Shown piece by piece: positions 44,890-53,359 of a stretch of DNA of 64,000 nucleotides. Location: NCBI GenBank assembly GCA_947630875.1, contig CANRJG010000006.1:1-64000 (forward strand), given 5' to 3'. Origin of the DNA: an uncultured Lachnospiraceae bacterium. Lineage in GTDB: Bacteria > Bacillota > Clostridia > Lachnospirales > Lachnospiraceae. Made by a program: the position numbers and the translations under genes. The notes under the pieces are model-generated. The model was not told the origin of the DNA. It made no database searches and worked only from the letters and a program-made list of their open reading frames with translations. How positions within the stretch are numbered: the stretch's first letter is position 1; each line of letters opens with the position of its first letter.

Positions 44890-45798
44890 TTATACTTTCA
44901 AATGTCTTCGAATACTGATAAAACTTCCCGCGAATCCTACAAAGATGCCCATAATCAGCGACAGCGGCGCCAGACTGCGAAAAACCTGATTCACCGGCAA
45001 AAACTGCAGAAGATTGGACAAAATGCTGTAGCGGTGCAGCACAATGGCAATCACCTTGCCGTACAGCAGATACAAAACGGCCAGCGGCACGATGGCGCCC
45101 ACAGCGCCCAGCAGCATACCTTCGATCAAAAACGGCGCTCTGACAAAGGAATTTTTCGCGCCCATCAGCTTCATGATCGCAATTTCCTCGCTCCGGACCG
45201 CCACGCCCATGGAAATCGTGTTGCTGATCAGAAATACCGATACCACCAGCAGCAGGCCGATCACCGCGATGCTCATATACATCAGCAGAGAATTGACGCC
45301 GGTCAGGGTGTTGGCCAGATCCTGGCTGGAATTAACCCGCCGCACGCCGATGATATTCCCGATCTGTTCCGTCACCTTCGCCTGCTGGGACACATCGGAC
45401 AGCATGACCTGATAATTCGCGGAATTGGCCAGGGGATTGTCCTCCTCAAAGCCTTCCGAAAGGTTTTCGTTTTCCGCGAAATAGCGGCTCTTGTAATCCT
45501 CCCAGGCTTCCTGCGCCGACACAAAATGAATCTCAGACACGGCGTCGATGGCCTGAATTTCCTCGCCGATTTTCTGAATTTCTTTTTCACTCAGTCCTTC
45601 GTTAAAAAATACGGTGATGCCCACGCTTTCTTCCGCGGTCATGACCATATGATTGACATTTGTCACCATGGCGTAAATGGTGCCAAACAGAAAAATACAG
45701 GTTATCATTGTGGCAACAGAGGCCAGTGAAAACAGCTTATGCCGGAAAATATTTTTCACACCCTGTTTGAGTACATAAAAAAATGCGCTAAGCCTCAT
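44890..45798 (-). CDS. ftsX: Cell-division ABC permease FtsX
   Basis: 302 residues. One N-terminal helix (LFSLASVATMITCIFLFGTIYAM), an extracellular loop of about 125 residues (ITVFFNEGLSEKEIQKIGEE..), then three helices (SIAVIGLLLVVSVFLISNTI; GAVGAIVPLAVLYLLYGKV; LSLIMGIFVGFAGSFISI). The pattern VRSEEIAIMKLMGAKNSFVRAPFLIEG is diagnostic of FtsX. Overlaps ftsE by eleven bases. Transmits ATPase state of FtsE to the M23 protein outside. Confidence 0.96.
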   Translation of the reverse strand: MRLSAFFYVLKQGVKNIFRHKLFSLASVATMITCIFLFGTIYAMVTNVNHMVMTAEESVGITVFFNEGLSEKEIQKIGEEIQAIDAVSEIHFVSAQEAWEDYKSRYFAENENLSEGFEEDNPLANSANYQVMLSDVSQQAKVTEQIGNIIGVRRVNSSQDLANTLTGVNSLLMYMSIAVIGLLLVVSVFLISNTISMGVAVRSEEIAIMKLMGAKNSFVRAPFLIEGMLLGAVGAIVPLAVLYLLYGKVIAIVLHRYSILSNLLQFLPVNQVFRSLAPLSLIMGIFVGFAGSFISIRRHLKV

Positions 45799-46477
45799 GG
45801 AAATATCCCCCCTCGTCCACGTCGTTGATGATCTCGCCGTGATCCATGTGGATGACGCGCTTCTTCATCCTGTCGACAATTTCCCGGTTGTGGGTAACGA
45901 CAATAATCGTCGTTCCGTTATTTGCATTGACTTCTTCCAGAAGCTGCATAATATCCCAGGAATTTTGCGGATCGAGGTTGCCCGTAGGCTCGTCTGCAAT
46001 CAGAATCTGCGGTTTGTTGATCAGCGCGCGGGCAATGGCCACCCGCTGCTGTTCGCCGCCGGACAGCTGATCGGGGAAGGATTTGTACTTATCTGCCAGT
46101 CCCACCATGGACAGTGCCCGGGGCACTTCTCTTTTGATTGTTCTTGTGGGCGTTTGTACCACCCGCTGGGCAAAAGCAATATTTTCATAGACATTGTACT
46201 CCTTCAGCAGGCGGAAATCCTGAAATACAACGCCGATATTCTTTCGAAAATCCGGCAGCTTTCTGCGTTTGATCTTTGAAAGCTCCTGTCCCGCAATGAC
46301 GATTTTCCCCGAAGTGGGTTCAATCTCCTTCAACAGCAAACGGAACAGCGTTGTTTTTCCCACGCCGCTGTTTCCGACAATAAATACAAACTCTCCCTCT
46401 TTGATATGCAGATTGATATTTCGAACCGCAGGCATTCCCGCGGAATACTCTTTACACACATTTTCCAGTTGAATCAT
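45788..46477 (-). CDS. ftsE: Cell-division ABC ATPase FtsE
   Basis: 229 residues. Walker A VGNSGVGKTTLFRLL, Q-loop VFQDFRLL, signature LSGGEQQRVAIARAL, Walker B ILIADEPTGNLDP and the switch His in VVTHNREIV. YEYSAGMPAVRNI-like start and RRKLPDFRKNIGVVFQ are FtsE traits. Thirty-seven bases after the PucR-type regulator gene. Confidence 0.96.
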   Translation of the reverse strand: MIQLENVCKEYSAGMPAVRNINLHIKEGEFVFIVGNSGVGKTTLFRLLLKEIEPTSGKIVIAGQELSKIKRRKLPDFRKNIGVVFQDFRLLKEYNVYENIAFAQRVVQTPTRTIKREVPRALSMVGLADKYKSFPDQLSGGEQQRVAIARALINKPQILIADEPTGNLDPQNSWDIMQLLEEVNANNGTTIIVVTHNREIVDRMKKRVIHMDHGEIINDVDEGGYFHEA

Positions 46478-46514
46478 GTTTCGTCCCTCTGTCTGTCCCG
46501 GATCGTCCGAAAGA

Positions 46515-47603
46515 CTAAAAATCCTGTTTCTCCATATACCGCATATATCTGACCACCATCAGAGAAATCTTGAAGGTGATGGCGTCCTCGAACACACGCA
46601 GATCCAGTCCGGTGGTTTTCTGCAGCTTGTCCAGCCGGTAAACTAAGGTATTGCGGTGTACAAACAGCTGCCGGGACGTTTCGGAAACATTCAGATTGTT
46701 TTCAAAAAACTTATTGATGGTCGTCAGGGTTTCTTCATCAAATTCATCCGGCGATTTTCCATCGAAAATTTCCTTGATAAACATCTTGCACAAAGGCAGC
46801 GGCAGCTGGTAAATCAGCCGGCCGATGCCAAGATTGCTGTATGAGACCACTTCTTTTTCCAGAAAAAAGATCTTGCCCACCTCCAGCGCCATCTTCGCCT
46901 CTTTGTAAGACCGCGAAACCTCCTTCAGTTCCCGTACAATCGTGCCGTAAGCCACACGCACCGTTACATTTTGCTGATTCTTCACGGTGGTCAGCATATC
47001 TCTTGCAATCTTGTCCATATAATCATAGGTTTCCTGATCGCTGAGTTCCTTGATGAGAATGATGTTGTTCTCATCCACGGAAGTAATGAAGTCTCTGTTC
47101 TTATCCGAATATGTATTTTTCAGCGCCTCCATCGCGGCGTTTTCATTGCCCCGGTTGAGTTCGACGATAAACACCGCTCTGCGGCTTTCCGTATCGATCC
47201 GCAGTTTTCTGGCCCGGGAATAGATATCCACAAGCAGCAGATTGTCCAGAATCAGACTCTTGATAAAATTGTCCTTGTCAAATTTCTCTTTGTAAGCAAC
47301 CAGCAGATTCTGCAGCTGAAAGGCCGCCAGATTTCCGATCATGAAGACATCGTCGCTGTCGCCCTTGGCCAGCAGAATATAACCCAGCTGCTGCTCGTCC
47401 ACAATCTTAAAATAATGATAACCGCCCACCACCTGAGACTCTGCAGGGGACGTCACAAAATCCCGGATCATTTCCCTGTAGTCCTCGTCGATATTCATGG
47501 TGGTAGCCAGTTCATTGCCCTCCATATCAATTACACAAAAATTCACCCGTGTAATTCCCTTCAAACCATCGATTGTATTCTGCAAAATCTGATTTGAAAT
47601 CAT
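46515..47603 (-). CDS. PucR/CdaR-type transcriptional regulator (sugar-diacid family)
   Basis: 362 residues. N-terminal sensory part (LKGITRVNFCVIDMEGNELATTMNID), a GGDEF-like middle (VFIVELNRGNENAAMEALKN, VTVRVAYGTIVRELKEVSRSYKEAKMALEVG) and a C-terminal HTH_30 (TINKFFENNLNVSETSRQLFVHRNTLVYRLDKLQKTTGLDL). The recognition motif RNTLVYRL is diagnostic. The signal is unknown. Its place directly before ftsE suggests it may share their transcript. Confidence 0.88.
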   Translation of the reverse strand: MISNQILQNTIDGLKGITRVNFCVIDMEGNELATTMNIDEDYREMIRDFVTSPAESQVVGGYHYFKIVDEQQLGYILLAKGDSDDVFMIGNLAAFQLQNLLVAYKEKFDKDNFIKSLILDNLLLVDIYSRARKLRIDTESRRAVFIVELNRGNENAAMEALKNTYSDKNRDFITSVDENNIILIKELSDQETYDYMDKIARDMLTTVKNQQNVTVRVAYGTIVRELKEVSRSYKEAKMALEVGKIFFLEKEVVSYSNLGIGRLIYQLPLPLCKMFIKEIFDGKSPDEFDEETLTTINKFFENNLNVSETSRQLFVHRNTLVYRLDKLQKTTGLDLRVFEDAITFKISLMVVRYMRYMEKQDF

Positions 47604-47746
47604 TTGTTTCTCCCCGCTTGTCTGTCAAAATTCTTAAAAAGGCTTATTAAAATCGATTAATAAATAGATCTGCTACTTCATTTTAAAGCACAATTCGCAA
47701 AAAGTACAGTGGAAATTTTGTGAACTTTTTACAGAAAGCCGGATTT

Positions 47747-48601
47747 TCAGCTGGACCAGCCCTCGCCCAATACCTCTCTGGCGTCTCCCACCACCAGAAA
47801 CGCCTCCGGATCCGTTTCGCTGACGATATTTTTCAGCGGAACGATCTGCCGCCGGGATACGATACAGAAACCCATCTGCTTTTCCTTCCCTGTATAAGCG
47901 CCCCTGGAAGATATGAGGGTCAGGCCCCGATCCAGTTCTTTTAAGATCCGGTCGGAAATTGCGTCCATCTGTTCCGAAATGATATATACCTGCTTTGCAA
48001 AATGCGAGCCCAGCAAAAGCAGTTCCGACACCTTGGCCGCGATATAAATAGCAATCAGCGCATACAGCGTCTTTTCCAGTCCGAATAAAAATCCCGCCCC
48101 CAGAACGATCACGCCGTCTACGATCTGCAGCAGCCGCACCGCTGAGATTTCCCGCCGGTAATGCTGGATCACCGCTGCCAGCGTATCGGTGCCGCCGGTG
48201 GAAGCCCCCACCATGAACACCAGTCCCACGGAAACGCCGGACAGCAGCGCGCCGAAAATACTGATCAGCACGTAATCCTGCAGCTGAAACAGGTTCTCCG
48301 GCAAAATATACAGCCACAAGGTCATCAAAATAGTGGTGATCATGGTTTTTTGGATAAAACGAAAGCCCAGCACCTTTCCCCCGATGACAAACAGCGGCAG
48401 ATTGAGTACCAGTGTAGTCAGCCAGAGGGGCAGCGCCCTGCCGGCAAAAGTTTCCGTCAGATGCTTCAGAATAATTGCAATCCCGCTGATGCCGCCGGTC
48501 ACCATACCGGCGCGGTCAAACACACATTTGGTGGACATGGCCATCAGCAGACTCCCAAGCAGCATACACAGCGCGGTTTTCAGGACTTCTTTTCCTTTCA
48601 T
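47747..48601 (-). CDS. YitT-family membrane protein
   Basis: 284 residues: five hydrophobic segments in the first 170 residues (LKTALCMLLGSLLMAMS; GGISGIAIILKHLTE; YVLISIFGALLSGVSVGLVFMVGASTGGTDTLAAVI; IVDGVIVLGAGFLFGLEKTLYALIAIYIAAKV) followed by a cytoplasmic DUF2179 domain (VYIISEQMDAISDRILKELDRGLTLI.. EKQMGFCIVSRRQI). Function of the family is unknown. Four bases after gatB with a good GGAGGG RBS, so part of the gatCAB transcript. Confidence 0.92.
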   Translation of the reverse strand: MKGKEVLKTALCMLLGSLLMAMSTKCVFDRAGMVTGGISGIAIILKHLTETFAGRALPLWLTTLVLNLPLFVIGGKVLGFRFIQKTMITTILMTLWLYILPENLFQLQDYVLISIFGALLSGVSVGLVFMVGASTGGTDTLAAVIQHYRREISAVRLLQIVDGVIVLGAGFLFGLEKTLYALIAIYIAAKVSELLLLGSHFAKQVYIISEQMDAISDRILKELDRGLTLISSRGAYTGKEKQMGFCIVSRRQIVPLKNIVSETDPEAFLVVGDAREVLGEGWSS

Positions 48602-48604
48602 GCC

Positions 48605-50050
48605 TCATCCCTCCTGTTTCATTTCCTCAAGTACCTCCCGTATACAGTCCTGCAGCCGCTTCGCATCCGCTCTGCCTGCCAGCGCTTTCATGCCCTGTCC
48701 GGTCAGATACTGCAGCGCCCGGTCCTTTCCCGCCAGATAATCCCGGACCGAGGCCGGATTGTCCGCAACCACCTGCCGGGCAGTTTCCGTCAGTTTTCCT
48801 TCATCCGCCTGCCGGGTCAGATGGTGTGCCCGGACATAGGCCACCGGATCAAAGCTTTCCGAAAACATGCGCTGCAGCAGCGCTTTTTCCGTCGTCTGGC
48901 TGATCCTGCCGGAAGCAGTCAGATCCAGCAGCGCCACAAAATCCGCCGCCCGCATCCGGACCTCCTCCCAGGTCTGTCCGTTCTGCCGCAAAATGGCGGT
49001 ACCCTCCTGCAGCAGCCGGTTGAGAATCCGCTTCGCATCCGGTTTCAACGCATAGGTTTCACAAAACAGCGCATACAATGCCGGCTCCTTCTGCAGCGCC
49101 GCCGCTTCCGCATCAGAAACACCGAAGCGTTCTATCATTTCCTGCCGGATCTGCCCGGCGCTTTTCGGCATTTTGGCCCGAATGGCTGCGATATCCGCAT
49201 CGGTCAGCATAAGCGCCGGAAGGTCCGGTTCCCTGAAATAGCGATAATCCCGGGGCGTCTCCTTCCGCCGCATGAAAAACGTGGTCTGGGTCCTGCCGTC
49301 CCAGCCTCTGGTTTCCTGTACCGGCCTGCCTCCGGCGGCCAGCAGATCCACCTGCCGTTTCTTTTCAAACGCCGCCAGCGGCACCAGTTCCGAAAAGGAA
49401 TTGACATTCTTGATTTCCGCCCGCACACCGTTTTCCTTTGCCCCTGCCGGTTTCACCGAGAGATTCACGTCCACCCGCAGGGATCCCTCCTGCATTTTGC
49501 AGTCAGAAATTCCCAGCGACAGCAGGATTTCCCGCAGTTTCCGCAGAAATTCAACGGCTTCTTCCGCAGAGGAAAAATCCGGCGCCGTGACGATTTCAAT
49601 CAGCGGCACGCCGCTGCGGTTGTAATCGATCAGGGTTTTTGACCCCCGGTGCAGCAGCTTTCCGGCGTCGTCCTCCAGATGCATTTCCCGGATGCGGATC
49701 CGTTTTTTACCCTCCGTTTCCAGATATCCGCCGGTACACAGCGGCGCATAAAACTGTGTGATCTGATAATTCTGCGGATTGTCCGGATAATAATAATTTT
49801 TCCGGTCGAACCAGCTGCACCGGGCAATGTCACTGTGCAGCGCCAGTCCCAGCATCACGCATTTTTCCACTGCCTTTTGGTTCAATACCGGAAGACTGCC
49901 GGGCAGTCCGGCGCAGACCGGACAGGTATTGCTGTTGGGCGCGCCGCCAAAGGCCGTACTGCAGGCGCAGAACAGCTTGGTTTTTGTCAGAAGCTCCACA
50001 TGGATTTCCAACCCGATTACGGTTTCGTACATTTCATATAGTATGGACAT
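48605..50050 (-). CDS. gatB: Asp/Glu-tRNA amidotransferase subunit B
   Basis: 481 residues. Catalytic kinase-like domain with VIGLEIHVELLTKTKLFCACSTAFG and the zinc Cys in CPVCAGLPGSLPVLN, RKNYYYPDNPQNYQITQF, and GVPLIEIVTAPDFSS; C-terminal tRNA-binding GatB/YqeY tail. With GatA and GatC makes Gln-tRNA(Gln) or Asn-tRNA(Asn). ATG 50050 has AGAGG seven bases before it and overlaps the gatA end by 17 bases. Confidence 0.97.
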   Translation of the reverse strand: MSILYEMYETVIGLEIHVELLTKTKLFCACSTAFGGAPNSNTCPVCAGLPGSLPVLNQKAVEKCVMLGLALHSDIARCSWFDRKNYYYPDNPQNYQITQFYAPLCTGGYLETEGKKRIRIREMHLEDDAGKLLHRGSKTLIDYNRSGVPLIEIVTAPDFSSAEEAVEFLRKLREILLSLGISDCKMQEGSLRVDVNLSVKPAGAKENGVRAEIKNVNSFSELVPLAAFEKKRQVDLLAAGGRPVQETRGWDGRTQTTFFMRRKETPRDYRYFREPDLPALMLTDADIAAIRAKMPKSAGQIRQEMIERFGVSDAEAAALQKEPALYALFCETYALKPDAKRILNRLLQEGTAILRQNGQTWEEVRMRAADFVALLDLTASGRISQTTEKALLQRMFSESFDPVAYVRAHHLTRQADEGKLTETARQVVADNPASVRDYLAGKDRALQYLTGQGMKALAGRADAKRLQDCIREVLEEMKQEG

Positions 50051-51476
50051 TTTGCATCCTCTTTATCGCATCCGGCGCATTTTTTTCCAGTACGGCCGCC
50101 GCCGCAAACAGTTTCGCTTCACAAAAGGGCGCCGCCATCAGCTGTACCCCCACCGGCATCCCGTCCTGTACGCCAAAGGGCAGGGCAATGGCAGGCATCT
50201 GCGCCAGATTGGCCGCAGTCGTAAAAGCGTCCGCACCGCCCGTTTCTTCCGAATATTCCGCAGGCGTTCCCTTCAATGGCGCAATGTCCTTCGAAACCGG
50301 CAGCAAAAGCGCGTCGCAGTGCCGGAAAACTTCCATCAGCGCCGCCTGCAGGTTCTTTCTTGCTTCCACAGCAGGCAGATAGATGGTTTCATAGCCTTCC
50401 GATAAATAGTACCGCCCGCGGCGGATCCGGTCTTTGACCTCCTGCCCGAAGCCCTGTTCTTCCTCGGCGGCATAGCGCGCGGCCAGATTCCCGGCTTTGG
50501 CCTTTGTCCCGCCGTATTTGATTCCGTCAAAACGGGCCAGATTGGAGGAAGCCTCCGCCCGTTCAATCACCCGGTAAACGCCTTCCGCCTTTTTCAGTTC
50601 CGCCAGCCGGAAACAGGCCAGATCCGCGGCATGATCTTTCAGCAGCTGCGCCGCCGCCTGCAGGGTACGCAGTACGCAGGCCTTTGCCGAAATCTCTTCC
50701 GGATCCCAGACGCCGATGCGATAGTCCCTGATATCCGCCGAAAAGGCAAATTGCTTCGGCGCCGTCACACTGGTGGCGTCTTTCGGATCCTTTCCCGCCA
50801 TCTGTTCCAGCACCGCCGCGCTGTCCCGGACCGAACGGGTGATGCAGCCGATCTGATCCATGGAGGAGACATGGGCCACCAGGCCGTATCGGGACACCCG
50901 TCCGTAGGTGGGCAAAAGACCCACCAGACCGCAGTAAGCCGCCGGCAGCCGGACAGACCCGCCGCTGTCGCTTCCCAGCGCGAAGAAACACTCTCCCGCC
51001 GCCACCGCTGCCGCAGAGCCGGAGGAAGAACCGCCGGCCACCCGCCGCAGATCCAGCGGATTGACTGCCGGTTCGAAATAAGAGCTTTCCCCGGTGGAAC
51101 CGAAGGCAAATTCGTCCAGATTGGTTTTTCCCATACAGATGCCGCCTCCGTCCAGCAGCCGCTGCAGCGCCGTGGCCGTATACGCGGCCCGGTACTGCGC
51201 CAGCATCCGGGAAGCACAGGTCAGCCGGACGCCTTGCAGAGAAATATTATCCTTGACAGCGAAAGGGACTCCTGCCAGCGGCAGATCCGCCCGCAGAAAT
51301 GCCCCGCTACGCTCCATTTGCTCTGCCTGCGTCCGGGCCGTTTCGGACAAATCCGTCAGAAAGGCATGGACCTGCGGTTCCTTCTGCCTGATTGCTTCCG
51401 CGCACATGGCCACGGCTTCCGATATTCTGATTTTTTTTCTCTTAATGGCCTGTCCCAGCCCCACTGCGTCCATCAT
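50034..51476 (-). CDS. gatA: Asp/Glu-tRNA amidotransferase subunit A
   Basis: 480 residues. Amidase-signature enzyme that frees ammonia from glutamine. Triad visible: Lys in GVPFAVKDNIS, cis-Ser in GGSSSGSAAAV and nucleophile Ser in GSDSGGSVRLPAAYCG; also FAFGSTGESSYF. Two ATGs in tandem; the second (51473) is better placed behind GAGG and shares TGATG with the gatC stop. Confidence 0.97.
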   Translation of the reverse strand: MMDAVGLGQAIKRKKIRISEAVAMCAEAIRQKEPQVHAFLTDLSETARTQAEQMERSGAFLRADLPLAGVPFAVKDNISLQGVRLTCASRMLAQYRAAYTATALQRLLDGGGICMGKTNLDEFAFGSTGESSYFEPAVNPLDLRRVAGGSSSGSAAAVAAGECFFALGSDSGGSVRLPAAYCGLVGLLPTYGRVSRYGLVAHVSSMDQIGCITRSVRDSAAVLEQMAGKDPKDATSVTAPKQFAFSADIRDYRIGVWDPEEISAKACVLRTLQAAAQLLKDHAADLACFRLAELKKAEGVYRVIERAEASSNLARFDGIKYGGTKAKAGNLAARYAAEEEQGFGQEVKDRIRRGRYYLSEGYETIYLPAVEARKNLQAALMEVFRHCDALLLPVSKDIAPLKGTPAEYSEETGGADAFTTAANLAQMPAIALPFGVQDGMPVGVQLMAAPFCEAKLFAAAAVLEKNAPDAIKRMQNVHTI

Positions 51477-51649
51477 GATTCCTCTCCGACGATCCGGTTT
51501 GTGATACAGATATAGTTTTCTTCCCGTTCCGGGACTTCTTCCAGCCAGGGACAGTCTGTCTCTGCACAGACATCCTCCCGCAGCGCCCTGAAATCCGCCG
51601 CGCCCTGCCGGGGCGGCAGCTGCATTCTTTTTTCCATATCCTGCCCCAT
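51473..51649 (-). CDS. gatC: Short GatC, Asp/Glu-tRNA amidotransferase subunit C
   Basis: 58 residues (54 from the second ATG at 51637, which has GGGGCAGG before it). The C-terminal part, FRALREDVCAET..EEVPEREENYICITNRIVGE, fits the second half of GatC, which typically reads LREDxx..NAPExxxGxxxVPxIV. Normal GatC is about 95 residues; the N-terminal helical half is missing, and an in-frame TAA two codons before the first ATG rules out extension. Position directly before gatA, with a stop/start overlap, supports the call. Whether it still tethers GatA and GatB is open. Confidence 0.7.
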   Translation of the reverse strand: MGQDMEKRMQLPPRQGAADFRALREDVCAETDCPWLEEVPEREENYICITNRIVGEES

Positions 51650-51655
51650 TTTTTA

Positions 51656-51711
51656 TTGACGAATAAAATTCTGATATATATAATTAAACCATATTTTTTT
51701 CAGAGACTCAA
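51656..51711. promoter_or_regulatory. Overlapping divergent promoters of asnA (+) and gatCAB (-)
   Basis: Plus: TTGACG (51656-51661), 17-base spacer, TATAAT (51679-51684), directed at asnA. Minus: TTGAGT (complement of 51706-51711), 17-base spacer, TTTAAT (complement of 51683-51688), directed at gatC. The two -10 boxes overlap by two bases, so polymerase binding at one should exclude the other. Confidence 0.8.
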
Positions 51712-51765
51712 GCGGCGGGCGCAAATCCATCCCGCCTGCAAACCACAAAGAACAGGAGTATTGCC

Positions 51766-52776
51766 ATGTTAGATTTTATTGTTCCCAAAGCGTATCATTC
51801 CGCACTGAATATTCATGATACGCAGATTGCCATTAAAACCGTCAAAGACTTTTTCCAAGGTGTACTTTCCGAGCAGCTCAATCTGCTGCGGGTCACGGCG
51901 CCGCTGTTTGTAGAACCGGAATCGGGCCTAAACGACAACTTAAACGGCGTAGAACGTCCCGTTTCCTTCGGTATCCGGGAGCAGGCGGAAAAGCCCGCCG
52001 AAATCGTACATTCCCTGGCCAAATGGAAACGCTACGCGCTGCATCAGTACGGATTTGCCCACGGAGAAGGCCTTTATACGGATATGAACGCCATTCGCCG
52101 GGACGAAGACACCGACAATATCCATTCTGTTTTTGTGGATCAATGGGACTGGGAGCGGATCATCAGCCGGGAAGAACGGAATGAAAATATGCTCAAAGAC
52201 ATCGTCCGCCGGGTCTACAAGGCGCTGAAAAAGACTGAAAAATATATGTCGATCCAGTATGATTACATAGAAGAAATCCTGCCGAAGGATATTTTCTTTA
52301 TTTCCACCGCGGAACTGGAGCGCTTATATCCCGACAAAACCCCCAAAGAGCGGGAATATATCATTGCAAAAGAAAAAGGCGCCGTCTTTATCATGCAGAT
52401 CGGAAAGGCCCTTGCCAACGGCAAGCCCCACGACGGGCGCGCCCCGGACTATGACGACTGGGATTTAAACGGCGACATTATTGTATACTATCCGGTGCTG
52501 GATATTGCGCTGGAGCTTTCCTCCATGGGCATTCGCGTGGATGCGGATTCCCTGCGCAGACAGCTTGCCATCGCCGGCTGCCCGGAGCGGGCGGATCTGC
52601 CCTTCCAGAAAGCGGTGCTGGAAGACCGGCTGCCCTTAACCATCGGCGGCGGCATCGGTCAGTCCCGCATCTGTATGTTTTTCCTGCGGAAGGCCCACAT
52701 CGGCGAAGTCCAGTGCTCCATCTGGCCGAAGGAAACCATTGCCCAGGCAAAGCAGCTGGGAATTGCCATACTTTAA
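51766..52776 (+). CDS. asnA: Aspartate-ammonia ligase (asparagine synthetase A)
   Basis: 336 residues, standard length. ATP-dependent amidation of aspartate with ammonia; class II tRNA-synthetase fold. Motifs LNLLRVTAPLFVEPESGLNDNLNGVERPV, YALHQYGFAHGEGLYTDMNAIRRDED, VDQWDWERII and the C-terminal LTIGGGIGQSRICMFFL (motif 3 Arg). Divergent from gatCAB. Confidence 0.97.
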   Translation: MLDFIVPKAYHSALNIHDTQIAIKTVKDFFQGVLSEQLNLLRVTAPLFVEPESGLNDNLNGVERPVSFGIREQAEKPAEIVHSLAKWKRYALHQYGFAHGEGLYTDMNAIRRDEDTDNIHSVFVDQWDWERIISREERNENMLKDIVRRVYKALKKTEKYMSIQYDYIEEILPKDIFFISTAELERLYPDKTPKEREYIIAKEKGAVFIMQIGKALANGKPHDGRAPDYDDWDLNGDIIVYYPVLDIALELSSMGIRVDADSLRRQLAIAGCPERADLPFQKAVLEDRLPLTIGGGIGQSRICMFFLRKAHIGEVQCSIWPKETIAQAKQLGIAIL

Positions 52777-52791
52777 ACACCGGAGGAAACC

Positions 52792-53280
52792 ATGTCAGAA
52801 ATTGTAGACGCTTTGATTGAAATCCCTTTGGGATCGAAAAACAAATATGAACTGGACAGCCGTACCGGACGAATCCATCTGGACCGGGTGCTCTATTCGT
52901 CCATGATCTATCCCACCGAATACGGCATTGTGGAAGAAACCCTGGCGCCGGACGGCGATCCGCTGGATATTCTCGTGGTATGCACGGATCCCACCTTTCC
53001 GGGCTGCACCGTACCCGCCCGGGTGCTGGGATATCTGTCCATGACCGACAACGGCAAGCAGGATTACAAACTGATTTCCGTGACGGACTGCGATCCCCGC
53101 TATGCGGATATCCGGGAGCTGAAAGACCTGCCCTCTTTTATATTGAAGGAAATCGTCAACTTTTTTGAAAATTATAAGGTTCTGCAGGGCGTCACCGTGG
53201 AAGTGGGCAGCTATCATACCAAAGACGAGGCCATCGCCGTGATTGCGGAATGTAAAAAACGATATCAGGAAAACCAATAA
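52792..53280 (+). CDS. ppa: Inorganic pyrophosphatase, family I
   Basis: 162 residues. Hydrolyses PPi, including that released by AsnA and other ligases. IEIPLGSKNKYELD, the metal-site signature DGDPLDILV and YKVLQGVTVEV are family I hallmarks. Fifteen bases after asnA with a GGAGG RBS, so co-transcribed. Confidence 0.96.
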   Translation: MSEIVDALIEIPLGSKNKYELDSRTGRIHLDRVLYSSMIYPTEYGIVEETLAPDGDPLDILVVCTDPTFPGCTVPARVLGYLSMTDNGKQDYKLISVTDCDPRYADIRELKDLPSFILKEIVNFFENYKVLQGVTVEVGSYHTKDEAIAVIAECKKRYQENQ

Positions 53281-53291
53281 CAACTGCCAAC

Positions 53292-53337
53292 AAAAATGCC
53301 GGCACGCTTTCTTAAATGAAATGCGTCCGGCATTTTT
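53292..53337. terminator. Bidirectional terminator between ppa and metY
   Basis: aaaaatgccgg (53292-53302) pairs with ccggcattttt (53327-53337), with inner acgc/gcgt. T-runs at the end on both strands. It serves the converging ppa and metY. Confidence 0.9.
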
Positions 53338-53359
53338 ATATTTGGATAATGCTATGGAT

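Noticed and set aside
47673..48317. Open frame of 214 codons on the minus strand, Gly/Arg-rich
   Set aside because: It overlaps the clear YitT-family gene in another frame and has the low-complexity composition of a shadow frame.
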